DNA of 64,000 nt, taken from NCBI GenBank assembly GCA_017548605.1, contig JAFYZT010000020.1, positions 119,347-183,346 of the forward strand. Reading direction: 5' to 3'. This document shows positions 43,837 through 51,976 of this stretch, one piece after another. The position numbers and the translations under genes are program-made. Source of the DNA: Prevotella sp. (GTDB taxonomy: Bacteria > Bacteroidota > Bacteroidia > Bacteroidales > Bacteroidaceae). The notes under the pieces are model-generated. The model ran no database searches and had not been told where the DNA came from. It saw only the letters and a program-made list of their open reading frames with translations. Every line of letters starts with the position of its first letter. Position 1 is the stretch's first letter.

Positions 43837-44775
43837 CTATAAGTGGAACCGTGCCACGAGAGGGAGGTGGTCGCTGAAACCGCGTTGATGGCGTTTTCCC
43901 ACATAGGTGCGTTTGGGTTGCTTGCCCCCGTATTTCTTATCGTCAGACAAGAGGAAGGGAGCATCGAAGATAAAACAATCTTCCAGACGGCCAGCCATCG
44001 ATGGACTGACAAAAATATGGTCAAGACTTCCCCACTTACCCTGAAACTTATAGGTGCCCTTGGCTCCATGCGAGCCTTGGGCATCTTTAGATATATGCAC
44101 GAGGTCATGACCACGCAAGAACACAGGCGCAGGGTCGTCAGCATAGTCGTTGAAATCGCCAGCGATGATGATGTCGGGATTATCGTGACATTGTCGCAGG
44201 GAGTCGACGGCCATGGTGATACGTCTTGCCACCTTGTCGCGGTATGCCTTGTGGGCGGCTCCTCCCACCCTGCTCGGTGCATGCACCACGAACACATGTA
44301 GCGTATCACCTCCGATGGTCAGTCCCTCGGCATAGAGAATATCGCGCGTGGCATGACTGTTCTCTACCGGTTCCACCCGCATCGTATCATAGCAGATGAG
44401 TTGGAAGGAGAAAGGCGAATAGAGCAGTGCCACATCAATACCTCGTTCATCGTCGCTCTCGGTCATGATATACTCATATCGTGCCGAACGAAGCAGCGAA
44501 CGGCGTGTGAGATCGCGGAGCACTGAGTCGTTCTCTACCTCACATAATGCCACCATGTCAGGCAAGACCCATTCCTCCTCGCCACCGCAAGCCACAATCT
44601 CCTGCGCTATGGCATTCACCTTTCGCCAATAGCGGTTGACATCCCACCGGCGGTCCGACGTAGGCAGGTATTCATAGTCGTTCTTCCCCTCGTCGTGCTG
44701 ATAGTCGAAGAGGTTTTCGCAGTTCAGTTCCACAAAAGTGAAAAGAGCCGCCAAGAGCGCATTTAGGAAAGTCAT
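43837..44775 (-). CDS. Endonuclease/exonuclease/phosphatase-fold protein
   Basis: 312 residues with an N-terminal hydrophobic segment (FLNALLAALFTFVELNCENLF) that may be a signal peptide. Family marks: FVELNCENLFD, LPDMVALCEVEN (catalytic Glu), DIIIAGDFNDYADD (metal/catalytic Asp-Asn) and GFSDHLPLVARFHL (Asp-His) at the end. Predicted to hydrolyse phosphodiester bonds outside the cytoplasm; DNA, RNA or inositol-phosphate substrates cannot be told apart. It overlaps the transporter gene by four bases. Confidence 0.86.
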   Translation of the reverse strand: MTFLNALLAALFTFVELNCENLFDYQHDEGKNDYEYLPTSDRRWDVNRYWRKVNAIAQEIVACGGEEEWVLPDMVALCEVENDSVLRDLTRRSLLRSARYEYIMTESDDERGIDVALLYSPFSFQLICYDTMRVEPVENSHATRDILYAEGLTIGGDTLHVFVVHAPSRVGGAAHKAYRDKVARRITMAVDSLRQCHDNPDIIIAGDFNDYADDPAPVFLRGHDLVHISKDAQGSHGAKGTYKFQGKWGSLDHIFVSPSMAGRLEDCFIFDAPFLLSDDKKYGGKQPKRTYVGKRHQRGFSDHLPLVARFHL

Positions 44776-45707
44776 GATGCAGAAGGACTTTTGGTTTTAT
44801 CTGCCATGTACATGCCTATGAGTATCAAGGCACTTCCCAGGAGGAAGAATGGTGTGATTTGTTCGTTGAGTAACCACCATGCGAAAAGGATGGTGGTGAT
44901 GGGGTTGAAATACACCCAGTTGGTAGCCACCACAGGACCCAGCCTGCGCATCACCCAGTTCCAGGTAAGGAAACAGACCATCGAAGCAATGATACCGAGA
45001 TATAGCAGGTTGCCCCAGACGACAGGATTGTCAAAAGCCTGGGTATTAAGCGGTTGTCCGCTGAACAAGAGAAAAGGAACGATGGTGACGAGACCATAGA
45101 AGAACACCTTTCGTGTGATGAGAAAGATATCGTATCTACGCAATGCCTGTTTCATCAACAGGGAATAGAAAGCCCATGCCAGACAAGCCACAAAAGCCAG
45201 CAAATCACCCAAGGGCGACAGGTGAAGCACGAAATGGCCGTTGAGCACCACCGTAGCCATGCCCAACAGAGCCACGACAGAACCCATCATCTGCAATCGA
45301 GTCACTTTTTCATCACGGTACACCGCAGCGATGAAAAACATGGCAAAAAGCGGACAGGAACAAACGATGAGTGACGTGTTCGTGGCCGTGGTATGGTTGA
45401 GAGCCTCGTTTTCAGCTAGAAAATAGAGGGAGCCTCCCACGATGCCCAAGGCCGCCATCAGCAACTCGTCGCGCCAACGCTCCTTCCCCGTCATTGTCTG
45501 TTTGACGGACTTCATCGGTCGTTTGCTTCTGATGAACGGCATGAGCGCCACCATGAGCACATAAGCCATGGCGAAACGCAAGGTAAAAATCCAAGCCGGC
45601 GTGAGTCCGTGCAGGAGCAGCACCTTCGTACTCACAAAGGTAGTGCCCCAGATGGCTACGGTGAAGAAAGCCACGAGGTGGGCCCAGGCACGGTTGGTCT
45701 CTTGCAT
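44772..45707 (-). CDS. EamA/DMT-superfamily transporter
   Basis: 311 residues with ten predicted spans in two EamA halves (HLVAFFTVAIWGTTFVSTKV at the N-terminus, and the second half from LLAFVACLAWAFYSLLMK). The family exports amino acids, nucleosides and other metabolites. It starts four bases after tyrA ends, so it may be part of the aromatic amino-acid operon; export of an aromatic compound is only a suggestion. Confidence 0.9.
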   Translation of the reverse strand: MQETNRAWAHLVAFFTVAIWGTTFVSTKVLLLHGLTPAWIFTLRFAMAYVLMVALMPFIRSKRPMKSVKQTMTGKERWRDELLMAALGIVGGSLYFLAENEALNHTTATNTSLIVCSCPLFAMFFIAAVYRDEKVTRLQMMGSVVALLGMATVVLNGHFVLHLSPLGDLLAFVACLAWAFYSLLMKQALRRYDIFLITRKVFFYGLVTIVPFLLFSGQPLNTQAFDNPVVWGNLLYLGIIASMVCFLTWNWVMRRLGPVVATNWVYFNPITTILFAWWLLNEQITPFFLLGSALILIGMYMADKTKSPSAS

Positions 45708-45711
45708 AATA

Positions 45712-46506
45712 TCAGCGTTTGATTTCTATGTCGCGTCTGACGTTATCGCGAATCTTCTTGAGGTAGGCGGCCATGCCGTCAGAATCTTTGTTGTCGATGA
45801 TTTCCAGCAACTGTTTCAGCTCAGTACGTATCTGTGCCACCTGACCACTGGTATAGGGGTTAAAAAGCACCTCCTGCAACAGGAAATCGTCCTCGTTGAG
45901 CACACCCTTGGCGATACGCATGTGTCGTTTGAACGTGGTTCCCGGTGCATCCTGATGTTTCATCACGGCCGCAAAGACAAAGGTCGAAACGAAGGGGATA
46001 CTCAGCGAATAAGCCACTGTGCGGTCATGCTCCTCGAAATCATATTCATAGATATTCAGTCCGAGACGCGAATAGAGGTCCTTGAAGAAGATACGTCCCA
46101 TATAGTCGCCCTCGGTAATGATGATGGCGTTCTCCTCCGACAGTTGTTGCAGGTTGGCGAAAGTGGGACCGAACATCGGGTGGGTGGACACATAACGTCT
46201 GCCCGTCTGCTCATAGTATTCCTTCAGGCCGGTCTTCACCGAGGCAATGTCACTGATGATACAGTCGTGCGGCAGGTGGGGCAACACCTCGTTGAATGCC
46301 GCGATGGTATATTTCACCGTTACCGCATTGATGACCAGTTCGGGCTGGAACGCCTCTATCTCTTCCAACTGTGTGAAACGTTGGGTGTTGTAGGTGAAAC
46401 GCATTCGCTTGGGGTCTTTCTCATAGACCGCCGTCTCATGGTCGAAACTGAGCAGGTCGAGGAAGAAACTGCCCATCTTACCTGCGCCTAATATTAGGAT
46501 TTTCAT
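45712..46506 (-). CDS. tyrA: Prephenate dehydrogenase
   Basis: 264 residues. NAD-binding ILILGAGKMGSFFLDLL at residues 2-18, ISDIASVKTGLKEYY, and VSTHPMFGPTFANLQQL (HPMFGP is typical of TyrA). It converts prephenate to 4-hydroxyphenylpyruvate for tyrosine. It follows the DAHP synthase/chorismate mutase gene in an operon headed by a Phe/Tyr attenuator. Confidence 0.92.
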   Translation of the reverse strand: MKILILGAGKMGSFFLDLLSFDHETAVYEKDPKRMRFTYNTQRFTQLEEIEAFQPELVINAVTVKYTIAAFNEVLPHLPHDCIISDIASVKTGLKEYYEQTGRRYVSTHPMFGPTFANLQQLSEENAIIITEGDYMGRIFFKDLYSRLGLNIYEYDFEEHDRTVAYSLSIPFVSTFVFAAVMKHQDAPGTTFKRHMRIAKGVLNEDDFLLQEVLFNPYTSGQVAQIRTELKQLLEIIDNKDSDGMAAYLKKIRDNVRRDIEIKR

Positions 46507-46524
46507 GATTACTATATCTTAATT

Positions 46525-46597
46525 GGGAGTTAAAATGGAAGTTAATTCGCTTCGCTCATGGGAGTTAAAGTGGAAGTAAAAATGGACATTACTCCGC
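46525..46597 (+). repeat. 73-bp dispersed repeat, copy A
   Basis: Nearly identical (about five mismatches) to 60594-60666. Shared core gaagttaattcgcttcgctc followed by atgg and ggacattactccgcc. Non-coding; located between tyrA and the DAHP synthase gene. Confidence 0.8.
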
Positions 46598-46631
46598 CTT
46601 TTACTTCAATTTTTCGTCCTTTGACATTTGG

Positions 46632-46700
46632 CTTAACTCCTTTAACTTCTTAACTCCTTTAACTTCTTAACTCCTTCTAACTTCCTTTTACTTCCTTTTT
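46632..46700 (-). repeat. ttaactcc/aacttcct reiterated spacer
   Basis: About eight degenerate units of ttaactcctttaacttc between tyrA and the DAHP synthase gene. Confidence 0.65.
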
Positions 46701-47765
46701 CTACTGATTAATAATTTCCATTTGCTGGCGCACGCTCTCCTCGTGTACACTCTCGAATATTTTCTTCACGAAGTCGGCACCCATGCCGCAGAGCGCACCC
46801 TGTGCCCCTCGTTTATCGAGTATCTCGCTGTAACGGACATGCTGCAACACCGTCATGTTATGCTCCTTCTTGTACTGTCCTATCTCGCGGCACACCCTCA
46901 TGCGCTGAGCCAGCAGATTCATCAGTTGGTTGTCCAACTCGTCAATCTGCTTGCGCAGCTCGTGAATGCCCTCGGTGGTCACCGTCTCGTCACGGATGAC
47001 AAGCAGTGAAAGGATATAGTCAAGCACATCGGGCGTCACCTGTTGCGAGGCATCGCTCCATGCTTTGTCGGGGTCGCAGTGGCTCTCCACAATCAGACCG
47101 TCGGCACCCAGGTCGAGAGCCTGCTGACAGAGCGGTGCCACCAGTTCACGTTTGCCACCGATATGACTGGGGTCGCAGATGATGGGCATATCGGGAATGC
47201 GGCGGCGCAACTCGATGGGTATCTGCCACATCGGCAGGTTGCGGTATATCTTCTTGTCGTAGCTGGAGAAACCGCGGTGGATGGCTCCCAGATGAGTGAC
47301 GCCAGCCTGATTGAGTCGTTCGAGCGCCCCTATCCACAGTTCGAGGTCGGGATTGACGGGGTTTTTCACGAACACGGGGTTTTTGCAACCGCGCAGGGCA
47401 TCGGCAAGAGCCTGCATGGCAAAGGGGTTGGCTGTTGTGCGGGCACCAATCCAAAGGATGTCGATGCCATATTTCATGGCCAGTTCCACATGTTCGGGAG
47501 TGGCCACCTCGGTGGCCACCAACATTCCTGTTTCCTTCTGTACCCGTTGTAACCAAGGCAGTGCCTTCTCGCCATGTCCTTCGAAGCCACCGGGTTTGGT
47601 GCGCGGCTTCCACACACCCGCCCTGAAGTTATGGCATCCTTTCGAGGCCAGCTGTTTGGCTGTGGTCATCACTTGCTCTTCCGATTCCGCTGAGCATGGT
47701 CCGGCGATAACAAAAGGTCGTTCGTTGTCGCTGGGCAGTTTGATTGATTGAAGTTCCAGTTCCAT
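46701..47765 (-). CDS. Bifunctional DAHP synthase / chorismate mutase
   Basis: 354 residues. Residues ~1-262 are a DAHP synthase of the KDPG-aldolase-like type (FVIAGPCSAESEEQV, VWKPRTKPGGFEGHG, DPSHIGGKRELV). Residues ~270-354 are an AroQ-type chorismate mutase (HELRKQIDELDNQLMNLLAQ, RMRVCREIGQYK). The fusion joins the first step of the shikimate route to the branch-point step leading to prephenate, usual in Bacteroidales. It lies third in the pheA-aminotransferase-this-tyrA order. Confidence 0.95.
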   Translation of the reverse strand: MELELQSIKLPSDNERPFVIAGPCSAESEEQVMTTAKQLASKGCHNFRAGVWKPRTKPGGFEGHGEKALPWLQRVQKETGMLVATEVATPEHVELAMKYGIDILWIGARTTANPFAMQALADALRGCKNPVFVKNPVNPDLELWIGALERLNQAGVTHLGAIHRGFSSYDKKIYRNLPMWQIPIELRRRIPDMPIICDPSHIGGKRELVAPLCQQALDLGADGLIVESHCDPDKAWSDASQQVTPDVLDYILSLLVIRDETVTTEGIHELRKQIDELDNQLMNLLAQRMRVCREIGQYKKEHNMTVLQHVRYSEILDKRGAQGALCGMGADFVKKIFESVHEESVRQQMEIINQ

Positions 47766-47893
47766 ATTTTGAATGTTGAGTTTTGAGTTTTGAATGTTGA
47801 ATTTTGAGTTTTGAATGTTGAGGGTGAAGTGTTGATGGTTGAATGTTAATTCTTAATTCTTCATCGCCGCAGGCGACCATTAAAAATTCAACA
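47766..47893 (-). repeat. gttttgaat / attcaacattcaaa reiterated spacer
   Basis: Plus strand ttttgaatgttgagttttga repeated several times, then the inverted words attcaacattcaaaattcaa. Between them is a small hairpin tcgccgcaggcga. The two halves could fold on each other in RNA between the aminotransferase and DAHP synthase genes. Confidence 0.65.
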
Positions 47894-47894
47894 T

Positions 47895-49082
47895 TCAAAA
47901 TTCAACACTCATAATTCTCTCTTTCGCTTCGGCTATCTTGTCGTCCTTGGCGCAGAGCGAGATACGGATGTACCGTTCGCCGCGTGAGCCGAAGATGAAG
48001 CCGGGAGTGATGAACACCCGTGCCTCATGGAGCACCCGTTCTGTCAGTTCCTCGGCATTGGCATAACGGTCGGGAATGCGTCCCCAAAGGAACATACCCA
48101 CCTGTGCGGGGTCGAAGGTGCAGCCCAGGGTGGTCATAATCTGTTCAGCCAGGGCACGACGCCGACGGTAGGTCTCAATGTTGGCCATTCGGTGCCACTC
48201 ACTGTCGTTGTGGTAGGCCTCAGCAGCAGCCAGTTGAATGCCTCGGAACGTGCCGGAGTCGATGTTGCTCTTCACCTTGAGAATCCATGATATGAACGTG
48301 CTGTTGGTGGCGCACAGTCCCACGCGCCATCCCGGCATGTTATGACTTTTCGACATCGAATTGAACTCGATGCAACAGTCTTTGGCACCATCCACCTGCA
48401 GCAGCGATAGCGGCTGTTCATTGAGGATGAACGAATAGGGGTTGTCGTTGACCACCACGATTCCATGCTCCTTGGCAAAGCAAACCAGCCGCTCGTAGGT
48501 TTCTTTTCTCGCCGCACCTCCGGTAGGCATATTGGGATAGTTGGTCCACATCAGTTTCACGCCGCTAAGGTCCATGTTCTCCAGTTGCTCGAAGTCGGGC
48601 TGCCAGCCATCGTTCTCCAGCAGGTCATAGTTTACTACCTGCGTGCCGAGCAGCTTACTCAACGATGTGTATGTGGGATAGCCGGGGTTGGGCACGAGCA
48701 CCTTATCGCCGGGATTGGCGAAGGCCAACGTAACATGCAATATACCCTCTTTCGAGCCGATGAGCGGCAAGATTTCGGTCTTCGGGTCGAGGTTCACGTC
48801 GTACCACCGTTTGTAGAAGAAGGCCATCGCCTCACGCAGTTCGGGCGTACCCATCGTAGGTTGGTATCCGTGGGTGTCGGGTTGTTGCGCCACCTCGCAC
48901 AACCGCTGGATGGTCTGCGGCGAAGGAGGCATGTCGGGACTGCCGATAGCCAGACTGATGATGTCATGGCCCTGACGGTTGAGTTCCGCCACCTCTTTGA
49001 GTTTGCGCGAGAAATAGTATTCACTCACCAGACTGAGCCGATCAGCCGGTTGGATGTCAATATGTTTGTTGTCCGATTTCAT
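47895..49082 (-). CDS. Class I/II pyridoxal-phosphate aminotransferase (aromatic amino-acid operon)
   Basis: 395 residues from ATG 49082. PLP-enzyme features: ISLAIGSPDMPPSPQTIQRL, PNPGYPTYTSLSKLLG, NYPNMPTGGAA and the Schiff-base lysine in NSMSKSHNMPGWRVG. The C-terminal GFIFGSRGERYIRISLC carries the Arg that binds the substrate carboxylate. Position between pheA and the DAHP synthase gene suggests transamination of phenylpyruvate and 4-hydroxyphenylpyruvate. The frame can be extended to 49130, but that lies within pheA. It overlaps the pheA end by 26 bases. Confidence 0.9.
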   Translation of the reverse strand: MKSDNKHIDIQPADRLSLVSEYYFSRKLKEVAELNRQGHDIISLAIGSPDMPPSPQTIQRLCEVAQQPDTHGYQPTMGTPELREAMAFFYKRWYDVNLDPKTEILPLIGSKEGILHVTLAFANPGDKVLVPNPGYPTYTSLSKLLGTQVVNYDLLENDGWQPDFEQLENMDLSGVKLMWTNYPNMPTGGAARKETYERLVCFAKEHGIVVVNDNPYSFILNEQPLSLLQVDGAKDCCIEFNSMSKSHNMPGWRVGLCATNSTFISWILKVKSNIDSGTFRGIQLAAAEAYHNDSEWHRMANIETYRRRRALAEQIMTTLGCTFDPAQVGMFLWGRIPDRYANAEELTERVLHEARVFITPGFIFGSRGERYIRISLCAKDDKIAEAKERIMSVEF

Positions 49083-49899
49083 ATTCTCCGATAATGTTAA
49101 GTTCCTTGGTAAGCGGGGTGATGGCATCAATGCTTTGACGGTAGCGCGTGAGGTTGTCGTAGGTCACGTCAACATAGAACAGATATTCCCATTCGTGACC
49201 GATGATGGGTAGCGACTGTATCTTGGTGAGGTTGATGTTGTAGAAAGAGAGGATGGTGAGCACCTTCGACAACGACCCCTCCTCATGGGGCAGCGAGAAG
49301 ACGAGACTGGCCTTGTTGGCTTTCTCCAACGGTCTGAGGAAGTCGGCTTTGCGCGTATCCGAAACCACGAGAAAACGGGTGAAGTTGTGTTTGTTGTCCT
49401 CGATGGAATCCTCGAGCACCTTCATGCCGTACAGCTGGGCCGCATCGGAATGACAGATAGCTGCCCATCCCCGGCAGTCGAGACGTTGTATCATCTCTGC
49501 CGCGCCCGCCGTATCTTCATGCTCCACCGCCTTGAGTTGAGGGTGGTTAGCCAGGAAACCACGGCACTGCATAAGAGCCACGGGATGGGAATGTACCTCC
49601 TGTAGCGTCTCCCATGAGTCATCGGGCAGACAGCAGATGGAATGGCGTATATGCAGTTTATGCTCTCCCACGATGGTCGTTCCCGAAGCACGTAGCAGTT
49701 CATAGTTACGGAGCAGACTTCCCGCTATGGTGTTCTCGATGGCCACCATGCCGATGACGGTAGGGTCGCGCTTGATGTTCTCGAACACCTGTTCGAAAGT
49801 CGAACAACAGATGATTTGTATCTGCTGACCTTTGAAATATTGGTGGGCTGCGATGTCGTGGAACGACCCGATGGATCCCTGTATAGCTATGCGTTTCAT
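49057..49899 (-). CDS. pheA: Prephenate dehydratase with ACT domain
   Basis: 280 residues from ATG 49899. The catalytic domain starts RIAIQGSIGSFHDIAAHQYF and holds VAIENTIAGSLLRNYELL and NFTRFLVV, whose Thr-Arg-Phe is the PDT signature. A C-terminal ACT domain (SLPHEEGSLSKVLTILSF, NINLTKIQSLPI) gives phenylalanine feedback. It makes phenylpyruvate from prephenate. It is first in the aromatic operon, and the attenuator terminator ends three bases before its start codon. An in-frame extension to 49971 would run through that terminator and is rejected. Confidence 0.95.
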   Translation of the reverse strand: MKRIAIQGSIGSFHDIAAHQYFKGQQIQIICCSTFEQVFENIKRDPTVIGMVAIENTIAGSLLRNYELLRASGTTIVGEHKLHIRHSICCLPDDSWETLQEVHSHPVALMQCRGFLANHPQLKAVEHEDTAGAAEMIQRLDCRGWAAICHSDAAQLYGMKVLEDSIEDNKHNFTRFLVVSDTRKADFLRPLEKANKASLVFSLPHEEGSLSKVLTILSFYNINLTKIQSLPIIGHEWEYLFYVDVTYDNLTRYRQSIDAITPLTKELNIIGEYEIGQQTY

Positions 49900-49902
49900 A
49901 AT

Positions 49903-49930
49903 AAAAAACCCGCTCCTTAGTGAAGCGGGA
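49903..49930 (-). terminator. Attenuator terminator hairpin of the aromatic amino-acid operon
   Basis: On the minus strand CCCGCT-tcactaagg-AGCGGG followed by six T (49908-49903), immediately before pheA. Its 5' arm, within TCCCGCTTCAC (49930-49920), is also perfectly complementary over 11 bases to GTGAAGCGGGA (49984-49974), which overlaps the leader peptide stop codon. Confidence 0.92.
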
Positions 49931-49973
49931 TTATGATGTTTGATTATTGTTTCCTTGGAATATATATGCAACT

Positions 49974-49984
49974 TCCCGCTTCAC
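49974..49984 (-). promoter_or_regulatory. Antiterminator arm overlapping the leader-peptide stop
   Basis: GTGAAGCGGGA pairs base for base with 49930-49920. A ribosome that reaches the stop codon would cover it and let the terminator form; a ribosome stalled at Tyr/Phe codons would leave it free. Confidence 0.85.
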
Positions 49985-50040
49985 AATTTGCTTGCAAAGT
50001 AAAAATAGAAGCCGTAAAAGTAAGCATTGTATGTTCTCAT
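49981..50040 (-). CDS. Tyr/Phe-rich leader peptide of the pheA operon attenuator
   Basis: A 19-codon frame, MRTYNAYFYGFYFYFASKL, on the minus strand. Residues 7-15 alternate Tyr and Phe almost without break; in total five Tyr and four Phe. It begins about 20 bases after the predicted transcription start (promoter 50067-50098) and ends at the antiterminator arm. This composition, order and position are those of a transcription-attenuation leader such as pheL or trpL, here sensing both Phe and Tyr. There is no Shine-Dalgarno site, as is usual in this phylum. Confidence 0.93.
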   Translation of the reverse strand: MRTYNAYFYGFYFYFASKL

Positions 50041-50066
50041 TCTTTCGTTTATTTACGATTTGGGTG

Positions 50067-50098
50067 CAAAATTATAACAATTTTTCCTTTTATACAAA
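50067..50098 (-). promoter_or_regulatory. Promoter of the aromatic amino-acid operon
   Basis: Minus-strand TTTG (50098-50095), a 20-base spacer, then TAATTTTG (50074-50067). Confidence 0.85.
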
Positions 50099-50185
50099 CA
50101 TTTTGCAAGAAAAAGTAAATAAAAATTCATAATTCACTTGTCACACCACTCATTATTCAATCTTCAACGGTCATTGTTCAACGTC

Positions 50186-51061
50186 CTACAGTCCCAGCGG
50201 ATTGGCATTCTGTATCGCTTCTTCCACCTTGTGTTCAATACCTTCTTGGGCATTACCCTCACCGACGGTTTCTTCAGGACGGAGCGTCTTGGCCATCTCG
50301 ATATCGTCGACACCACCGACGGTGTCACCCAGTTCCATACGCACCTCACTGCGTTCTTGGTAGGCCTCCACACGGAAAGGATTGGCATCGATGACCTGAC
50401 CGTAGCGTTTTTCGGCGGCAGCCAGATCACCGCCCTCCTTCTCCACCCGAGCCATAAGTAGGAGACCATCCTCGCTGTCGGGTATCATGCCCAACAGCGT
50501 GTCGGCATCGCTACGCGCCTCATCAAGCAGTTTCAAGTGTCGGTAGGCTTCACCACGGAACAGGTATCCGTCAACAAAGCGCGGCTCGGCATTGATAGCC
50601 TTGGTAAACCATGCCACGGCTTCTTCCCACTGTTCAGTAGCCAGGGCTCCCCTGCCCAACATCAACAAGGCCTCCACATGATTCTCTTCCATAGACAGCA
50701 CCTTGTCACATGCCTCCTGCAACATGCCATAGTCCTCTTTCATGAAAGCCACGTGTGCCATGCGCAGCCACACCAGGTGATTGTCGGGCTGCGCCTCCGC
50801 CATCAGACGCACTTCATCAAGAGCATCATCGAGACGGTCGCGCATGAGGTAGAGCTGTGACAGGTGGTCATGTATCTCTAAGTCCTCCTCGCGTTCCAGG
50901 GCCTGCAGGAAACACTGTTCCGCAAAGTCAAGTTGTCCGTTCCGCAGGGCACGTATGCCGTCGTACTTGAGTGTGTCGAACGACACCTCTTCCTTGATGG
51001 GTTCTTCCGTTGTCTGCGGCTTGCTTTCACCGCTACCGAATAGTTTCTTGAAAAATGACAT
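50186..51061 (-). CDS. Tetratricopeptide-repeat protein
   Basis: 291 residues built of about six TPR units from residue ~30 on (ALRNGQLDFAEQCFLQALER, VAFMKEDYGMLQEACDKVLS, ALATEQWEEAVAWFTKAI and others). No signal peptide; the N-terminus MSFFKKLFGSG is basic and may lie against the membrane. An acidic C-terminus follows. TPR proteins bind other proteins; the partner is unknown. Confidence 0.87.
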   Translation of the reverse strand: MSFFKKLFGSGESKPQTTEEPIKEEVSFDTLKYDGIRALRNGQLDFAEQCFLQALEREEDLEIHDHLSQLYLMRDRLDDALDEVRLMAEAQPDNHLVWLRMAHVAFMKEDYGMLQEACDKVLSMEENHVEALLMLGRGALATEQWEEAVAWFTKAINAEPRFVDGYLFRGEAYRHLKLLDEARSDADTLLGMIPDSEDGLLLMARVEKEGGDLAAAEKRYGQVIDANPFRVEAYQERSEVRMELGDTVGGVDDIEMAKTLRPEETVGEGNAQEGIEHKVEEAIQNANPLGL

Positions 51062-51074
51062 ATTTATAAGTGGT

Positions 51075-51170
51075 GGATGAGAAGATTAAAAAATTAAAAA
51101 ATTAAAAAATTATAAATGAGGTGATGAGTGACGAGTGATGAGTGATGAGTGACGAGTGACGAGTGACAAA
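51075..51170 (-). repeat. aattaaaaa and gagtgac(g/t) reiterated spacer
   Basis: Four units of aaattaaaaa are followed by seven units of gatgagtgac/gacgagtgac. This is the clearest heptamer-like array of the window and lies upstream of the TPR gene. Confidence 0.75.
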
Positions 51171-51316
51171 TTCTTCATTGAACAATTATTTCATCGCGAA
51201 GCGACAATTTTTCGACATATGTCTCAACAACTCGTCAACATTCAACATTCAAAACTCAACATTCAAAATACCCCGCCGGCTATTGTCCAAACTCCTATAC
51301 TCCCAAACTCCCAATC

Positions 51317-51937
51317 CTAAACATTCAAGCCCTCAGGCTCATAGATGAAATAGCCGGGTTCTGAGGGATGGTCGAGTACCATGTATTGCGGATTCTCCTT
51401 GCTGAGCATCCATACGATGAGCACGTCGCCCATGGCTCCGGCAATGAAGAAGATGCCGAAGGCAAGCAAGGGTATCCAACCGATGATGATGGCGATGACG
51501 GAGGGAATGATGCCCAGTATCAACAGCGGCATCAGACAGGCCACGATGTAAGGTCGTATATGCATCGGCTCGTCGCAATGGGTATAGGGTGTGAGCATCT
51601 TCCATATCACGCCATAACTGATGGCACGGAAGCCACGTTTGGCGTAACATGCCCATGTGATGCCGTGGATGAGTTCGTGAGCCACAATGCCCACCACCAT
51701 GATGCCCATGATGATGAACCAATCTGTGAGGAAACGCCACGACGGGGCATCACCGCCATAACGGGCGGAAAAACTCTGCGCTATATAGTCCCATCCCCAC
51801 ACGAGGAAGAAAAGGCCGCCGAAAAGCACCAACGCGCCTACAAGCACCACTAATGCTACCTTGTTTGCCTTGATAATATCGATGGTCATCGTACGCCGCC
51901 TCATGCCCGGCATTTCAGGAATCTCTGTCTCTTTCAT
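51317..51937 (-). CDS. DUF3267-type membrane protein with HExxH motif
   Basis: 206 residues, about four membrane spans (VVLVGALVLFGGLFFLVWGW first). IVAHELIHGITWACYAKRG at the end of the second span has the zinc-binding HExxH of site-2-like metalloproteases; the DUF3267 family carries such a motif. The third zinc ligand cannot be assigned with certainty. It lies 39 bases after the guanine deaminase gene. Confidence 0.83.
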   Translation of the reverse strand: MKETEIPEMPGMRRRTMTIDIIKANKVALVVLVGALVLFGGLFFLVWGWDYIAQSFSARYGGDAPSWRFLTDWFIIMGIMVVGIVAHELIHGITWACYAKRGFRAISYGVIWKMLTPYTHCDEPMHIRPYIVACLMPLLILGIIPSVIAIIIGWIPLLAFGIFFIAGAMGDVLIVWMLSKENPQYMVLDHPSEPGYFIYEPEGLNV

Positions 51938-51976
51938 GGGTACAAAGAACTATTTCGAACATTTAAAAACTGAGTA

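Noticed and set aside
49900-49971. N-terminal extension of pheA
   Set aside because: The 24 extra codons run through the attenuator terminator; the prephenate dehydratase domain starts at the ATG 49899.
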